A stretch of 64,000 nucleotides of DNA from Streptomyces tendae (GTDB lineage Bacteria > Actinomycetota > Actinomycetes > Streptomycetales > Streptomycetaceae). Under the pieces are notes generated by a model. It was not told the origin of the DNA. It searched no databases and saw only the letters and a program-made list of their open reading frames with translations. Made by a program: the position numbers and the translations under genes. This document shows positions 25,773 to 33,678 of the stretch, piece by piece. The stretch is taken from assembly GCF_008632955.1 (NCBI RefSeq), contig NZ_CP043959.1, positions 4,278,001-4,342,000 on the forward strand, given 5' to 3'. The first letter of the stretch is position 1. Every line of letters begins with the position of its first letter.

Positions 25773-25819
25773 TTAATTTAGGAAATATTCTTGACGGGCG
25801 CGGGGACGACCGTCAGGAT
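25773..25819 (+). promoter_or_regulatory. Promoter and AT-rich box of the GH27 alpha-galactosidase gene
   Basis: An AT-rich box TTAATTTAGGAAATATT (25773-25789) abuts a -35 TTGACG (25791-25796). A CAGGAT -10-like element (25814-25819) follows after 17 bases. The same layout, an AT box directly upstream of TTGACG, occurs at the divergent operon promoter, which points to coordinated control. The leader to the GTG start at 25951 is about 125 bases and contains no obvious gene. Confidence 0.5.
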
Positions 25820-25950
25820 CCTGGCCAACATCCCGCAGGCCTACGTCCGTTGACGGACCCCGAGGCGACCCGCCGCATCCCCCGTGAGGCGGCGGCCGGA
25901 CGCACGTCCGGGACGGGTCGCCCGCCTGATCGGACAGCGAAGGATCCGAT

Positions 25951-28035
25951 GTGAAACGACATCTCACCGTCCTGCCGGCCCTCCTGACCGCCTTGCTGGT
26001 CGCGCAGGCCCCCGCCCACGCGGCCCCTGAGACCGGTGAGGCCGCCCGAACGGCACCGGCTGCACCCACGCAGGTGCTCAGCCCTACGCCGTACATGGGC
26101 TGGAACACCTACTACGCCCTGGGGGGCGACCCGACCGACGCGGAGATCAGGTCGACGGCCGACTTCCTCGTCAGCAGCGGTCTGCGCGACGCCGGCTACG
26201 AGTACGTCTGGATCGACGGCAACTGGGCGGCGCCGACGCCACGCGACGAGGCCGGCGACCTGGTGGCCAACCCCGCCCAGTTCCCCGACGGGCTCGCCCC
26301 GCTGGTCGATTACATCCACTCCAAGGGCCTCAAGGCAGGCATCTACACCGACGCCGGGCCCTACATCCCCGGCAAGTGCGGGCTGGGCAGCCACGGCCAC
26401 TACCAGCACGACGCGGACCAGTTCGCGGCCTGGGAGTTCGACGCCGTCAAGGTCGACTACCTCTGCGGGATCGCCGCGGACCTCGACCCGAAGACCGTCT
26501 ACACCGAGTTCGCGCAGGCCCTGCGGAACAACGCCGCCGGCCGCCCCATGCTCTTCAACCTGTGCAACCCGGTGACCTCCCCGGACTGGGGCACCTATCC
26601 GGAGGAACAGCAGTCGACGCACTCCTGGTCGTACGCACCGGCGATCGCGCAGTCCTGGCGGACGTACACGGACGTGGGCTTCGTGGGCGAGATCAAGTTC
26701 AAGGACGTGCTGCGCAACTACGACGCGAACGCGCGGCACCCGGAGGTCGCCGGGCCCGGACACTTCAACGACCCCGACTACCTCGGACCCGAACTGGGCA
26801 TGAGCGACGAGGAGTTCCGTACGCAGATGACGCTGTGGTCGGTGGCGGCCGCGCCGCTGGTGATCGGCAGCGACGTCCGGCAGCTCAGTACGGCCTCGCT
26901 CGGCATCCTCACGGACCCCGACGTCCTCGCCGTCAACCAGGACACGGCCGCCGTCCAGGCCGTCCGCGTCGGCCCCGCCGGCACGACGGAGACGTGGGTG
27001 AAGCGGCTGGCCGACGGTGACCGTGCCGTGGTGCTGCTCAACCGCGGCGACAGTCCCGCGACGCTCACCACGACGGCCCGCTCGGTGGGGCTGTCCGGTG
27101 GCCGCTTCACCGTCAAGGACGTGTGGACCGACCGGGTCACCGAGAGCGCGGGCACCATCAGTGCCGCCGTCCCCGCCCACGGTGCGGCCCTGTTCCGGGT
27201 CGGGCGGGCCACGGGCAGGCCCGGTGTTCCGCATGTCGTGGCCGGCCTGCCGCAGGTGACCGCCGTCGGCGGCGACGCCGTCCCGGCCGGGATCGCTCCG
27301 GTGGCCGCCGGCGGCGACCGTGCCCGGGTCGAGGTCACCGTGCGCAACGACGGCGCCCGGTCGGTCGGTTCACCCCGGGTGCGGCTGGACGTGCCCGACG
27401 GCTGGACCGTACGCCCGCTCGGCACGGCACCCGGGGTGCTGACGCCCAGGCGTTCCGTCACGCTCGCCTTCGCGGTGACGCTGCCGCCCGACGCCACGCC
27501 GGGCGGCACCGCGCTGACAGCGACGACGTCGTACGAGGTCACCGGCAAGGGCCGTGTCGAACAGGAGACGAGTGCGGCGCTGACCGTGGCACCGATCGCC
27601 CCCGACGGTGACGTCGTCCTGTCGCACCACGGCTGGATCAGTGCCACCAGCGGGTGGATGAGCCCGACGGTCGACCGGAGTGTCGGCGGCGGGTCGCCGA
27701 TCAGCATGCTCGGTCAGGTCCACCCGACCGGCCTCGGGGTCGCCTCGCCCTCCAGCGTTCGCTACTACCTCGGTGACCGGTGCACCCGGCTGCGGGCGAC
27801 CGTCGGCATCGACGACGCCGTCCGCAACGTCGGCCCGGAGGGCGGCACGTCGGACTTCCAGGTGATCGGGGACGGACGGGTGCTGTTCGACAGCGGGGTC
27901 CTGAGCCGTGACGACGTCCGCGAGGCCGACGTCGACCTCACCGGTGTCCGTATGCTCGACCTGGTGGTCGGGGACGGCGGCGACGGCGGCTACAACGACC
28001 GCGCCGACTGGGCGGGGCTCGACGCCACCTGCTGA
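25951..28035 (+). CDS. Secreted GH27 alpha-galactosidase with NEW3 and NPCBM-like domains
   Basis: Extracellular glycosidase, 694 aa. A Sec signal peptide (about 1-24, ending AHA) precedes the GH27 barrel (about 45-320): YMGWNTYYALGG, YVWIDGNWAA, nucleophile Asp169 in VKVDYLCG, and an acid/base candidate in GHFNDPDYLG. A greek-key C-domain follows (to about 420), then a NEW3-type beta-sandwich (about 440-540) and a C-terminal NPCBM-like carbohydrate-binding module (about 550-694) ending YNDRADWAGLDATC. It would release galactose from plant galactosides outside the cell, feeding the importer operon it diverges from. GTG start. Family 27 also includes beta-L-arabinopyranosidases, so activity needs testing. 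Confidence 0.92.
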   Translation: MKRHLTVLPALLTALLVAQAPAHAAPETGEAARTAPAAPTQVLSPTPYMGWNTYYALGGDPTDAEIRSTADFLVSSGLRDAGYEYVWIDGNWAAPTPRDEAGDLVANPAQFPDGLAPLVDYIHSKGLKAGIYTDAGPYIPGKCGLGSHGHYQHDADQFAAWEFDAVKVDYLCGIAADLDPKTVYTEFAQALRNNAAGRPMLFNLCNPVTSPDWGTYPEEQQSTHSWSYAPAIAQSWRTYTDVGFVGEIKFKDVLRNYDANARHPEVAGPGHFNDPDYLGPELGMSDEEFRTQMTLWSVAAAPLVIGSDVRQLSTASLGILTDPDVLAVNQDTAAVQAVRVGPAGTTETWVKRLADGDRAVVLLNRGDSPATLTTTARSVGLSGGRFTVKDVWTDRVTESAGTISAAVPAHGAALFRVGRATGRPGVPHVVAGLPQVTAVGGDAVPAGIAPVAAGGDRARVEVTVRNDGARSVGSPRVRLDVPDGWTVRPLGTAPGVLTPRRSVTLAFAVTLPPDATPGGTALTATTSYEVTGKGRVEQETSAALTVAPIAPDGDVVLSHHGWISATSGWMSPTVDRSVGGGSPISMLGQVHPTGLGVASPSSVRYYLGDRCTRLRATVGIDDAVRNVGPEGGTSDFQVIGDGRVLFDSGVLSRDDVREADVDLTGVRMLDLVVGDGGDGGYNDRADWAGLDATC

Positions 28036-28100
28036 GCGGGCCCGTCACGTCGTGAGGCCGCACCTCGCCCGTGTGCCGAGCGCCTTCGGACGTGGGCGGG

Positions 28101-28156
28101 CGGGGTGCGCGCGCCTCCCGGCGAGCGCCTCCCGGCGGGCGCACGGGCGCACCCCG
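28101..28156. terminator. Putative bidirectional terminator hairpin
   Basis: CGGGGTGCGC (28101-28110) pairs perfectly with GCGCACCCCG (28147-28156) around a GC-rich inner loop that can itself fold. It lies between the convergent GH27 gene and the MerR-methyltransferase gene. There is no U-tract, as is common in Streptomyces. The 255-base gap contains no convincing gene. Confidence 0.45.
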
Positions 28157-28290
28157 CGCGGGTCACGCGCCGAGGCCGCCGGCGACCGCCGTCCCGCGGC
28201 CGGTGAACTCGCCGGTGAGCAAGGGCATGGCCGCGGCGATCGTTTGCTTCGTCCCGGGCAGCCGATGGCTCGCACACTCCCTGACTTCCG

Positions 28291-29406
28291 TCACGTGATG
28301 AGCAGGCGGAGGCCGAGGTCCGCGGTGTCGAGGGTGGTCAGTTCGCCGTTGCGCTCGGCCCACCGGCCTGAGTCGAGGTCGTCCCTGAGGCCGCGCACCG
28401 CCCGCTGCTCGGCCTCCTCCCCCACCCTCGTCCACACCGACATCGCGCGACGCACGCGCTTTTCCAGATACGCCGTCGGACGGCGCCAGTACGCCTCGAA
28501 CAGGCCGTCGGCGCAGTCCCACGGGACCGGCACCGGTTCGGCGCGTGCACCGAGCGCGTCGGCCATCCCGGCGAGGGAGGGGAAGCCCGAGAGGACGTCG
28601 GCGAACTCGGGGAGGTAGTCGCGGGTGAGCCAGAAGCGGCCTTGCCAGCCGGGCTGGTCGGTGTCGAACGTGAGCACCACGACGCGGCGGGCGACGCGCC
28701 GCATCTCCCGCAGGCCCGCGATCGGGTCGCCCCAGTGGTGAACGGTGGAGACGGCCATCGCGGCGTCGAAGACGCCGTCGCCGAACGGCAGTCTCTCCGC
28801 GGCGGCGGCCACGCACGGCGCCGCACCGGCGGGCCGCTGCCCCCGCATGACCGCGGACGGCTCCACGGCGGTCACGTCAAGGTGGGTGGGCTCGTAGGAA
28901 CCGGTGCCGGCCCCGACGTTCAGCACCGTGCGCGCGTCCCCCAGCGCGTCCCAGATCCGCGCCGCGATCCGCGGCTCCGTGCGGCGGGTCGCGGTGTACG
29001 CCCCGCCGATCGCGTCGTACAGGCGTGGTCCGACCATCTCCAGCTGCTCCTCCGGTGACACCGTCACTCCCCTCGCGCGTGCTGTGAGTTCCCTGTCGAT
29101 GGCCGCCACCATGGCGTCGGCGCGGTCCCGCCGTTCCAGCAGCAGGCCACGCAGCCGGCGCAGGTGCGCGACCGCGTCGGTGTGCGGATCAGCGACCAGT
29201 TCGGCGATCTCCCGCAGTCCGAAGCCCAGCCGCCGGTAGGCCAGCACCTGCCGCAGCCGCTCCACGTCACCCGCCGCGTAGGCCCGGTACCCGGCCGGGG
29301 TACGCGCCGACGGCCGGACCAGCCCGACGGCGTCGTAGTGATGCAGCGTCCGCACGGTCACATCGGCCAGTTCGGCCACCTGCCCCACGGTCCAGTGATC
29401 CTCCAC
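28291..29406 (-). CDS. MerR-type regulator fused to a SAM-dependent methyltransferase
   Basis: Single chain of 371 aa. Residues 4-75 are a MerR winged helix (WTVGQVAELADVTVRTLHHY, then GYRAYAAGDVERLRQV). A coiled-coil stretch follows (about 80-112), then a class I methyltransferase from about 125: motif I VLNVGAGTGSYE (161-172), an acidic residue at TAVEPS, LPFGDGVFDAAMAVSTVHHW and a helical cap. The GTG start at 29406 fits a leaderless transcript from the MerR-type promoter at 29414-29444. The regulator may read methyltransferase ligand or SAM state, or methylate a drug that induces it; that is inference. Converges with GH27. Confidence 0.88.
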   Translation of the reverse strand: MEDHWTVGQVAELADVTVRTLHHYDAVGLVRPSARTPAGYRAYAAGDVERLRQVLAYRRLGFGLREIAELVADPHTDAVAHLRRLRGLLLERRDRADAMVAAIDRELTARARGVTVSPEEQLEMVGPRLYDAIGGAYTATRRTEPRIAARIWDALGDARTVLNVGAGTGSYEPTHLDVTAVEPSAVMRGQRPAGAAPCVAAAAERLPFGDGVFDAAMAVSTVHHWGDPIAGLREMRRVARRVVVLTFDTDQPGWQGRFWLTRDYLPEFADVLSGFPSLAGMADALGARAEPVPVPWDCADGLFEAYWRRPTAYLEKRVRRAMSVWTRVGEEAEQRAVRGLRDDLDSGRWAERNGELTTLDTADLGLRLLIT

Positions 29407-29413
29407 GGCCCCG

Positions 29414-29444
29414 ACTATGCGCCCTGACGCCACGTAAGGGTCAA
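29414..29444 (-). promoter_or_regulatory. MerR-type promoter with 19-base spacer and dyad
   Basis: On the minus strand -35 TTGACC (29444-29439) and -10 CATAGT (29419-29414) are separated by 19 bases, the overlong spacing typical of MerR-activated promoters. The dyad CCCTTACG/CGTCAGGG (29440-29422, 7 of 8 bases paired) lies between them. The -10 ends eight bases before the GTG start, which implies a leaderless mRNA and autoregulation. Confidence 0.7.
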
Positions 29445-30004
29445 GCGCGACCGCGCTCACCCGTACCGGTGGCCCAGGACGCCAGGATGGTGAAGTCGGC
29501 GGGGGTCAGGCCGCGGCGGGGGTCGATCCGGTGGAGGAGGGCGGGGCCTTGGTGGTGGGTCCGGACCCAGGTGCGGTCCGCGTCGGTGATGTCGTCGTCG
29601 ACCCAGGCGAACGGGCGGCCCTTCGCCCATGTGGTGATCAGGGGGGTCTTCCAGAACACGCCGTCCTCGGGCTCCGGCCGTGGTGACGGCCAGGTGAGGT
29701 AGGGAAGTTCGGGCAGGCCCAGGACCGGCGCGATGAAGGTGTTGGCCTCTTCCTCCCACGTCGTCGCCCACACGAGGTCGAAGGGCAGGGACAGCAATTG
29801 CGGGCCGTGGTGGGGGTTGAGCCACACCCGCAGCGGCTTCACCGGTCTGTCCGGTGTCCCCCACTCCTCCAGCCGACGGCGTTCCAAGGCTTCCCAGCGA
29901 GGGGTCAGCAGGCGGTGCGTCCCGTAGCCGGCCGGTCGGCGTTGTGGCTGGGCGGCGTACGGGTTCAGCGGGCCGTCCACATCCAGCAGCAGCACTGGCC
30001 GCAT
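29441..30004 (-). CDS. HAD-like phosphatase-domain protein
   Basis: Protein of 187 aa. The N-terminus LLLDVDGPLNP is a HAD motif I (DxDG), and AWVDDDITDAD near the end is a motif IV-like acidic pair. FDLVWATTWEEEAN resembles small HAD-domain proteins linked to RNA-repair-type families in actinomycetes. The ATG at 30004 has AGGAG eight bases upstream, which is better than the ATG five codons earlier. It follows the response-regulator gene by 35 bases on the same strand, so it is probably co-transcribed with the two-component system. Its stop codon lies inside the -35 element of the downstream MerR-type promoter. Confidence 0.7.
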   Translation of the reverse strand: MRPVLLLDVDGPLNPYAAQPQRRPAGYGTHRLLTPRWEALERRRLEEWGTPDRPVKPLRVWLNPHHGPQLLSLPFDLVWATTWEEEANTFIAPVLGLPELPYLTWPSPRPEPEDGVFWKTPLITTWAKGRPFAWVDDDITDADRTWVRTHHQGPALLHRIDPRRGLTPADFTILASWATGTGERGRA

Positions 30005-30039
30005 GTCGTCGCTCCTCATGGGTGACCGGCCGGTGAGTC

Positions 30040-30684
30040 TCATGACTCCAGGTATCGGAGGACTGCCAGGATGCGGCGGCTGTAGCCGGTGGTGTGGGTC
30101 AGGTCCAGTTTGTCGAAGATCGCGTTGAGGTTCTTCTCGACGGAGCTCTGGGAGATGTGCAGCTTCTGCGCGATCGCCGCGTTGGTGTGTCCCTGGGCCA
30201 GGGTTTCGAGGACGGTACGTTCGCGGGGGGTGAGGCGGGTCAGGGGGTCGGTGTGGGTCGTGCGGACGACCAGCTGCCGTACGACCTCGGGGTCGATGGC
30301 GGCACCGCCGGCGTGGACGCGGTCCAGCGCGTCCAGGAACTCCTCGACCTGGGCGACGCGGTCCTTGAGGAGGTAGCCCACCCGTTCCACGTTGCTCGCC
30401 AGCAGCTTGGCCGCGTAGTTCCGCTCGATGTGCTGGGACAGCACCAGCACGCCGACGTCCGGCCACCGTTCGCGGACGGTCAGCGCCGCGCGCAGGCCCT
30501 CGTCGGTGTGGGTCGGGGGCATGCGGATGTCGAGGACGACGACGTCGGGGCGTCGCGAGGGCAGTTGCGCGAGGAGTGCGTCGGCGTCGCCGTACGCGCC
30601 CAGGACGTCGTGTCCTTCCTCGACGAGCAGCCGCACCAGCCCTTCTCGCAGCAGGGTCGAGTCCTCGGCGATCATCAGGCGCAT
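30040..30684 (-). CDS. NarL/LuxR-family response regulator
   Basis: Response regulator of 214 aa. The receiver domain (1-120) has the acidic pair Glu7-Asp8, phospho-acceptor Asp52 (VVVLDIRMPP), Ser and Lys (LKDR) positions. The LuxR helix-turn-helix (about 148-205) has LTPRERTVLETLAQGHTN and QSSVEKNLNAIFDKLDL. The start overlaps the 3' end of the sensor kinase gene by 10 bases, so the pair is translationally coupled. The kinase encoded immediately upstream is the cognate partner. Confidence 0.95.
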   Translation of the reverse strand: MRLMIAEDSTLLREGLVRLLVEEGHDVLGAYGDADALLAQLPSRRPDVVVLDIRMPPTHTDEGLRAALTVRERWPDVGVLVLSQHIERNYAAKLLASNVERVGYLLKDRVAQVEEFLDALDRVHAGGAAIDPEVVRQLVVRTTHTDPLTRLTPRERTVLETLAQGHTNAAIAQKLHISQSSVEKNLNAIFDKLDLTHTTGYSRRILAVLRYLES

Positions 30685-31901
30685 GGCAGTTCCGCGGTGA
30701 TGGTGGTGGGTCCCCCGTCGGGGCTGTCGACGTGCAGGACGCCGTCGAGGGCGGCGACCCTGCTGCTCAGTCCGCTCAGCCCGCTGCCGGTGGGATCGGC
30801 GCCGCCGCGGCCGTTGTCGCTGATCCGTACGGTGAGCAGCCGGTCGTGGAGGCCCACGCGTACGGAGACGTCCGTCGCACCGGAGTGCTTGGCCGCGTTC
30901 GTCACGGACTCCGACACCACGAAGTAGGCCGCCGTCTCCACGGCGCGCGGCAGCTCAACCGTGACGTCGAACTCCGTCCGGACGGGGAGGGCAGCCCGTT
31001 CGGACACGCCGCTCAGTGCCTCCTCGAGGCCCAGGCTGTCCAGCGCGGAGGGGTAGATGCGCCAGGTCACCTCGCGCAGTTCCGCCAGGAGGTCCTGGGT
31101 CTCCTGGTGGGCCTGGCGCAGGAGTGTGTCCGGCTGCTCCGGGCCGCGTGCCCGGCGGGCCCGGCCGAGGAGCATGCCGAGGGCCACGAGGCGCTGCTGG
31201 ATACCGTCGTGGAGGTCCCGTTCGATCCGCCGGCGTTCCGTGTCCACCGCCTGGACGACCGCTGCCCGGCTGGCGGCCAGGTCGTCGATACGCTGCCGCA
31301 GCATGTCCCGTTCGGAGGGGCCGAAGCATTCGCGGGCGAGGCGCGCGTCCAGGGCGCCGAGCGTGCGGAGACCCTGGACGTCGAGGAAGAGCAGCACGCC
31401 GCCGAGGGACGTCTGCAGGAGCAGTTCGTCCCAGCCGAGGGAACCCCGGGCCAGTCCCACGGCCAGCAGGCCGGCCAGGACCATGCCGAAGCCGAGCAGC
31501 GCGACCACCACGCTGCTCAGCAGGCCCGCGTAGGTGCGTGCGGCCAGGTAGCGGAGGGTCTGCTGTGCGGACGCCTCGTAGTGCTCGGGGAAGCGGTCGC
31601 CGAACAGGACGGCCCGTCGGGCCCGCTCCAGGGCCGTCAGCCGGCGGGCTCCCGCGGTGAGGGCCGCCAGCGCGGTGGTACGGGTCGTGGGCCACAGGAG
31701 GAACGGACCGAGGACGGTTCCGACGACGAGCAGGTAGAGGAGACCGAGGAAGGCCGTGGCGCAGCCGAGGAGTGTGCCGGCGCAGCGGCGCACCCGGGAG
31801 GCGGGCGCCGTGACGGTGGTGTCGTCGTCCCCGTGGACGTCCTGTCCTCGGGGGTTGGGCAGGGGGTGGGCGGCGGTGATGCCTGCGGAGTTTCCCTGCA
31901 C
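30675..31901 (-). CDS. Sensor histidine kinase (HisKA_3 type) with membrane sensor domain
   Basis: Kinase of 408 aa from the GTG at 31901. Membrane segments at about 42-70 and 125-150 belong to a Streptomyces-type putative sensor region, with a further hydrophobic hairpin to about 175. The dimerisation/phospho-acceptor helix has ERRRIERDLHDGIQQR (His231). The HATPase has N (VTNAAKHS) and DNGRGG boxes. I chose GTG 31901 because a TTGCTC-17-TACGCT promoter ends eight bases before it, and codons upstream look non-coding. An ATG at 31994 overlapping the DedA stop is the alternative and would give 439 aa. Partner of the response regulator at 30040-30684. Confidence 0.88.
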   Translation of the reverse strand: MQGNSAGITAAHPLPNPRGQDVHGDDDTTVTAPASRVRRCAGTLLGCATAFLGLLYLLVVGTVLGPFLLWPTTRTTALAALTAGARRLTALERARRAVLFGDRFPEHYEASAQQTLRYLAARTYAGLLSSVVVALLGFGMVLAGLLAVGLARGSLGWDELLLQTSLGGVLLFLDVQGLRTLGALDARLARECFGPSERDMLRQRIDDLAASRAAVVQAVDTERRRIERDLHDGIQQRLVALGMLLGRARRARGPEQPDTLLRQAHQETQDLLAELREVTWRIYPSALDSLGLEEALSGVSERAALPVRTEFDVTVELPRAVETAAYFVVSESVTNAAKHSGATDVSVRVGLHDRLLTVRISDNGRGGADPTGSGLSGLSSRVAALDGVLHVDSPDGGPTTITAELPCA

Positions 31902-31909
31902 GGGAGTTG

Positions 31910-31938
31910 AGCGTAGTGCGGCCGGTCGGAGGGAGCAA
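31910..31938 (-). promoter_or_regulatory. Promoter for the two-component operon
   Basis: On the minus strand a TTGCTC -35 (31938-31933) and a TACGCT -10 (31915-31910) are separated by exactly 17 bases. The -10 ends eight bases before a GTG, consistent with leaderless expression of the sensor kinase. This makes the kinase/regulator pair partly independent of the upstream DedA gene. Confidence 0.5.
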
Positions 31939-31990
31939 GATCGGTTCTGTTCGGCGGGCGGCGCTCCCGCGGACGTTCGGGAGTGGCGCG

Positions 31991-32656
31991 TCATGACGCA
32001 CGACGGTGGCGGGCGGCCCGGCTGCTGCCGCGCAGTCGCAGAGCCACGTACGAGACGAGCGCGACGACGACGAGAGCGAGTACGGCCTTGGAGACGGCGC
32101 CGACGTAGGTCCCGACGGTCGCCCACTGGTCGCCCAGCCAGTAACCGGACATCACCAGGGCCGCGTTCCAGATCAGACTGCCGAGGGTGGTCAGCGTGAC
32201 GAACACGGGCAGCGGCATGCGTTCCACGCCCGCGGGGACGGAGATGAGACTGCGGAAGATCGGCACCATGCGGCCGAGGAGGACCGCCTTGGTGCCGTGC
32301 TTCGCGAACCATGCCTCGGTGCGCCGCAGGTCGGATGCCTTGACCAGCGGCAGCTTGGCCCACAGGGCGTGTATGCGGTCCCGGCCGAACAGCGCGCCGA
32401 TGCCGTAGAGGACCACTGCTCCGGTGACCGAGCCGAGCGTCGTCCAGAACAGGGCCGACACCAGGGTGATCACGCCCTGCCCTGCGGCGAACCCGGTGAG
32501 CGGGAGGATCACCTCGCTGGGCAGCGGCGGAAAGAGGTTCTCCAGCGCGATGGCCAGGCCGGCGCCCGGACCGCCCAGGGTCCCGACGAGATCGGCGGCC
32601 CAGCCCGCGATGCCGTCGGCGGGTGCGGCGGGCAGGGGTGAGGAGGTGAAACGCAT
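31991..32656 (-). CDS. DedA/SNARE-associated family membrane protein
   Basis: Integral membrane protein of 221 aa. It has the DedA pattern: ENLFPPLPSEVILPLTGFAA (a re-entrant acidic segment), then FGRMV-type LLGRMVPIFRSLISVPAG with the conserved arginines, and terminal helices. DedA proteins are linked to undecaprenyl-phosphate or phospholipid flipping and envelope homeostasis. Its last codons overlap an alternative start of the sensor kinase, and the order DedA, kinase, regulator, HAD suggests an envelope-sensing cassette. ATG start; 199-base divergent spacer to the DUF2199 gene. Confidence 0.92.
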   Translation of the reverse strand: MRFTSSPLPAAPADGIAGWAADLVGTLGGPGAGLAIALENLFPPLPSEVILPLTGFAAGQGVITLVSALFWTTLGSVTGAVVLYGIGALFGRDRIHALWAKLPLVKASDLRRTEAWFAKHGTKAVLLGRMVPIFRSLISVPAGVERMPLPVFVTLTTLGSLIWNAALVMSGYWLGDQWATVGTYVGAVSKAVLALVVVALVSYVALRLRGSSRAARHRRAS

Positions 32657-32855
32657 ACGGTCTCCCAGTCGGCGGGGCCGGCACCCGGGCGGACACCGAC
32701 TCCCACCACGCTAGAAAGCGCAGGTCAGCGCGGGTATGCGGATCTCCGCCCGACCCGCTGCGGTTTCCCGCACCCCCCACCCTGCGGGAACCCGCACCCC
32801 GCACGGAGTGCTGTGAAGATCACCAGCTGCACATGCGGGGTTAGACTCCCGCGCC

Positions 32856-33369
32856 ATGGTCAGTGATCCCGGATTCACCTGCACGGGCTGCGGCTCCCAC
32901 CACGCCGAGCTGCCGATGCACTACTCGGCCGACGCTCCGGCCGTATGGAACGCGGCCTTCGCCGGTGCCGAGGACTGCCTGCTCTCCTCGGACCAGTGCG
33001 TCATCCAGGGCGCGCACTACTTCGTCAAGGGCCTGATCGAGGTACCGGTCGTCGACACGGACGACGTGTTCTCCTGGGGCGTCTGGGTGTCGCTGAGCCG
33101 CGAGAACTTCGCCCGCGCGCGGACCTTTGGGACCAGCCGGCCGTGAGGACGAGAAGCCGTACTTCGGCTGGCTCACCACCGAACTGCTGGTCTACCCGGA
33201 AACGACCCTCAACCTGAAGACGCTCGTACACACCCGCCCGGTCGGTGAGCGTCCCTACGTCGAGCTCGAACCCACGAACCACGCCCTGGCCGTGGAACAG
33301 CGAACGGGGATCACCGTGGACCGGGTACGGGAGATCGCCACGGCTGTGCTCCACCCGGCCGAAGGCTGA
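32856..33369 (+). pseudogene. DUF2199-family protein, frameshifted
   Basis: The first frame (32856-33146) encodes FTCTGCGSHHAELPMHYS and HYFVKGLIEVPVVDT, and the third frame (to 33369) encodes EDEKPYFGWLTTELLVYPET; together they match a DUF2199 protein of about 170 aa. Between them DLWDQP is read in a third frame. Two single-base losses explain this: one at about 33119-33121 (the run cgcgcgcgg) and one at about 33150 (ccggccgtg). The CxxC pair at the N-terminus is intact. Either a recent pseudogene or two sequencing deletions in GC runs. Function of the family is not established. Confidence 0.8.
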
Positions 33370-33678
33370 CGGCCGGCGGCATACGGCGCCCCGGTGGTGG
33401 CCCGGGACTGGTTGCCGTTCGAACGGCGTGGCTCCGTGTTGGTCGGGGCGGCGGCTGTCGGGGCCCGTGCGGGGGGTGGGGGTGGCTGCACGTCGCCTTC
33501 GAGGAGCGCCTGCGGCCGTTCCACCTCGGCGCCCGCGGCTTCCGGGGGAACGGCCGCGGGGCTGATCGTTCCGTGACCCCCGTGCGCCCACGGCGTCGTG
33601 TGCTCGGTGATGAGTTTTCGCCGGGCCGCCCGTCATACGTACGACAGGGTTCCACGAGGCGGACGGACGGGTGGCGTG
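33370..33678. other. Intergenic region, no convincing gene
   Basis: 309 bases between the DUF2199 frames and the sigma-factor gene. Short open frames exist but show weaker codon bias than neighbours. I see no clear promoter or hairpin. Confidence 0.5.
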
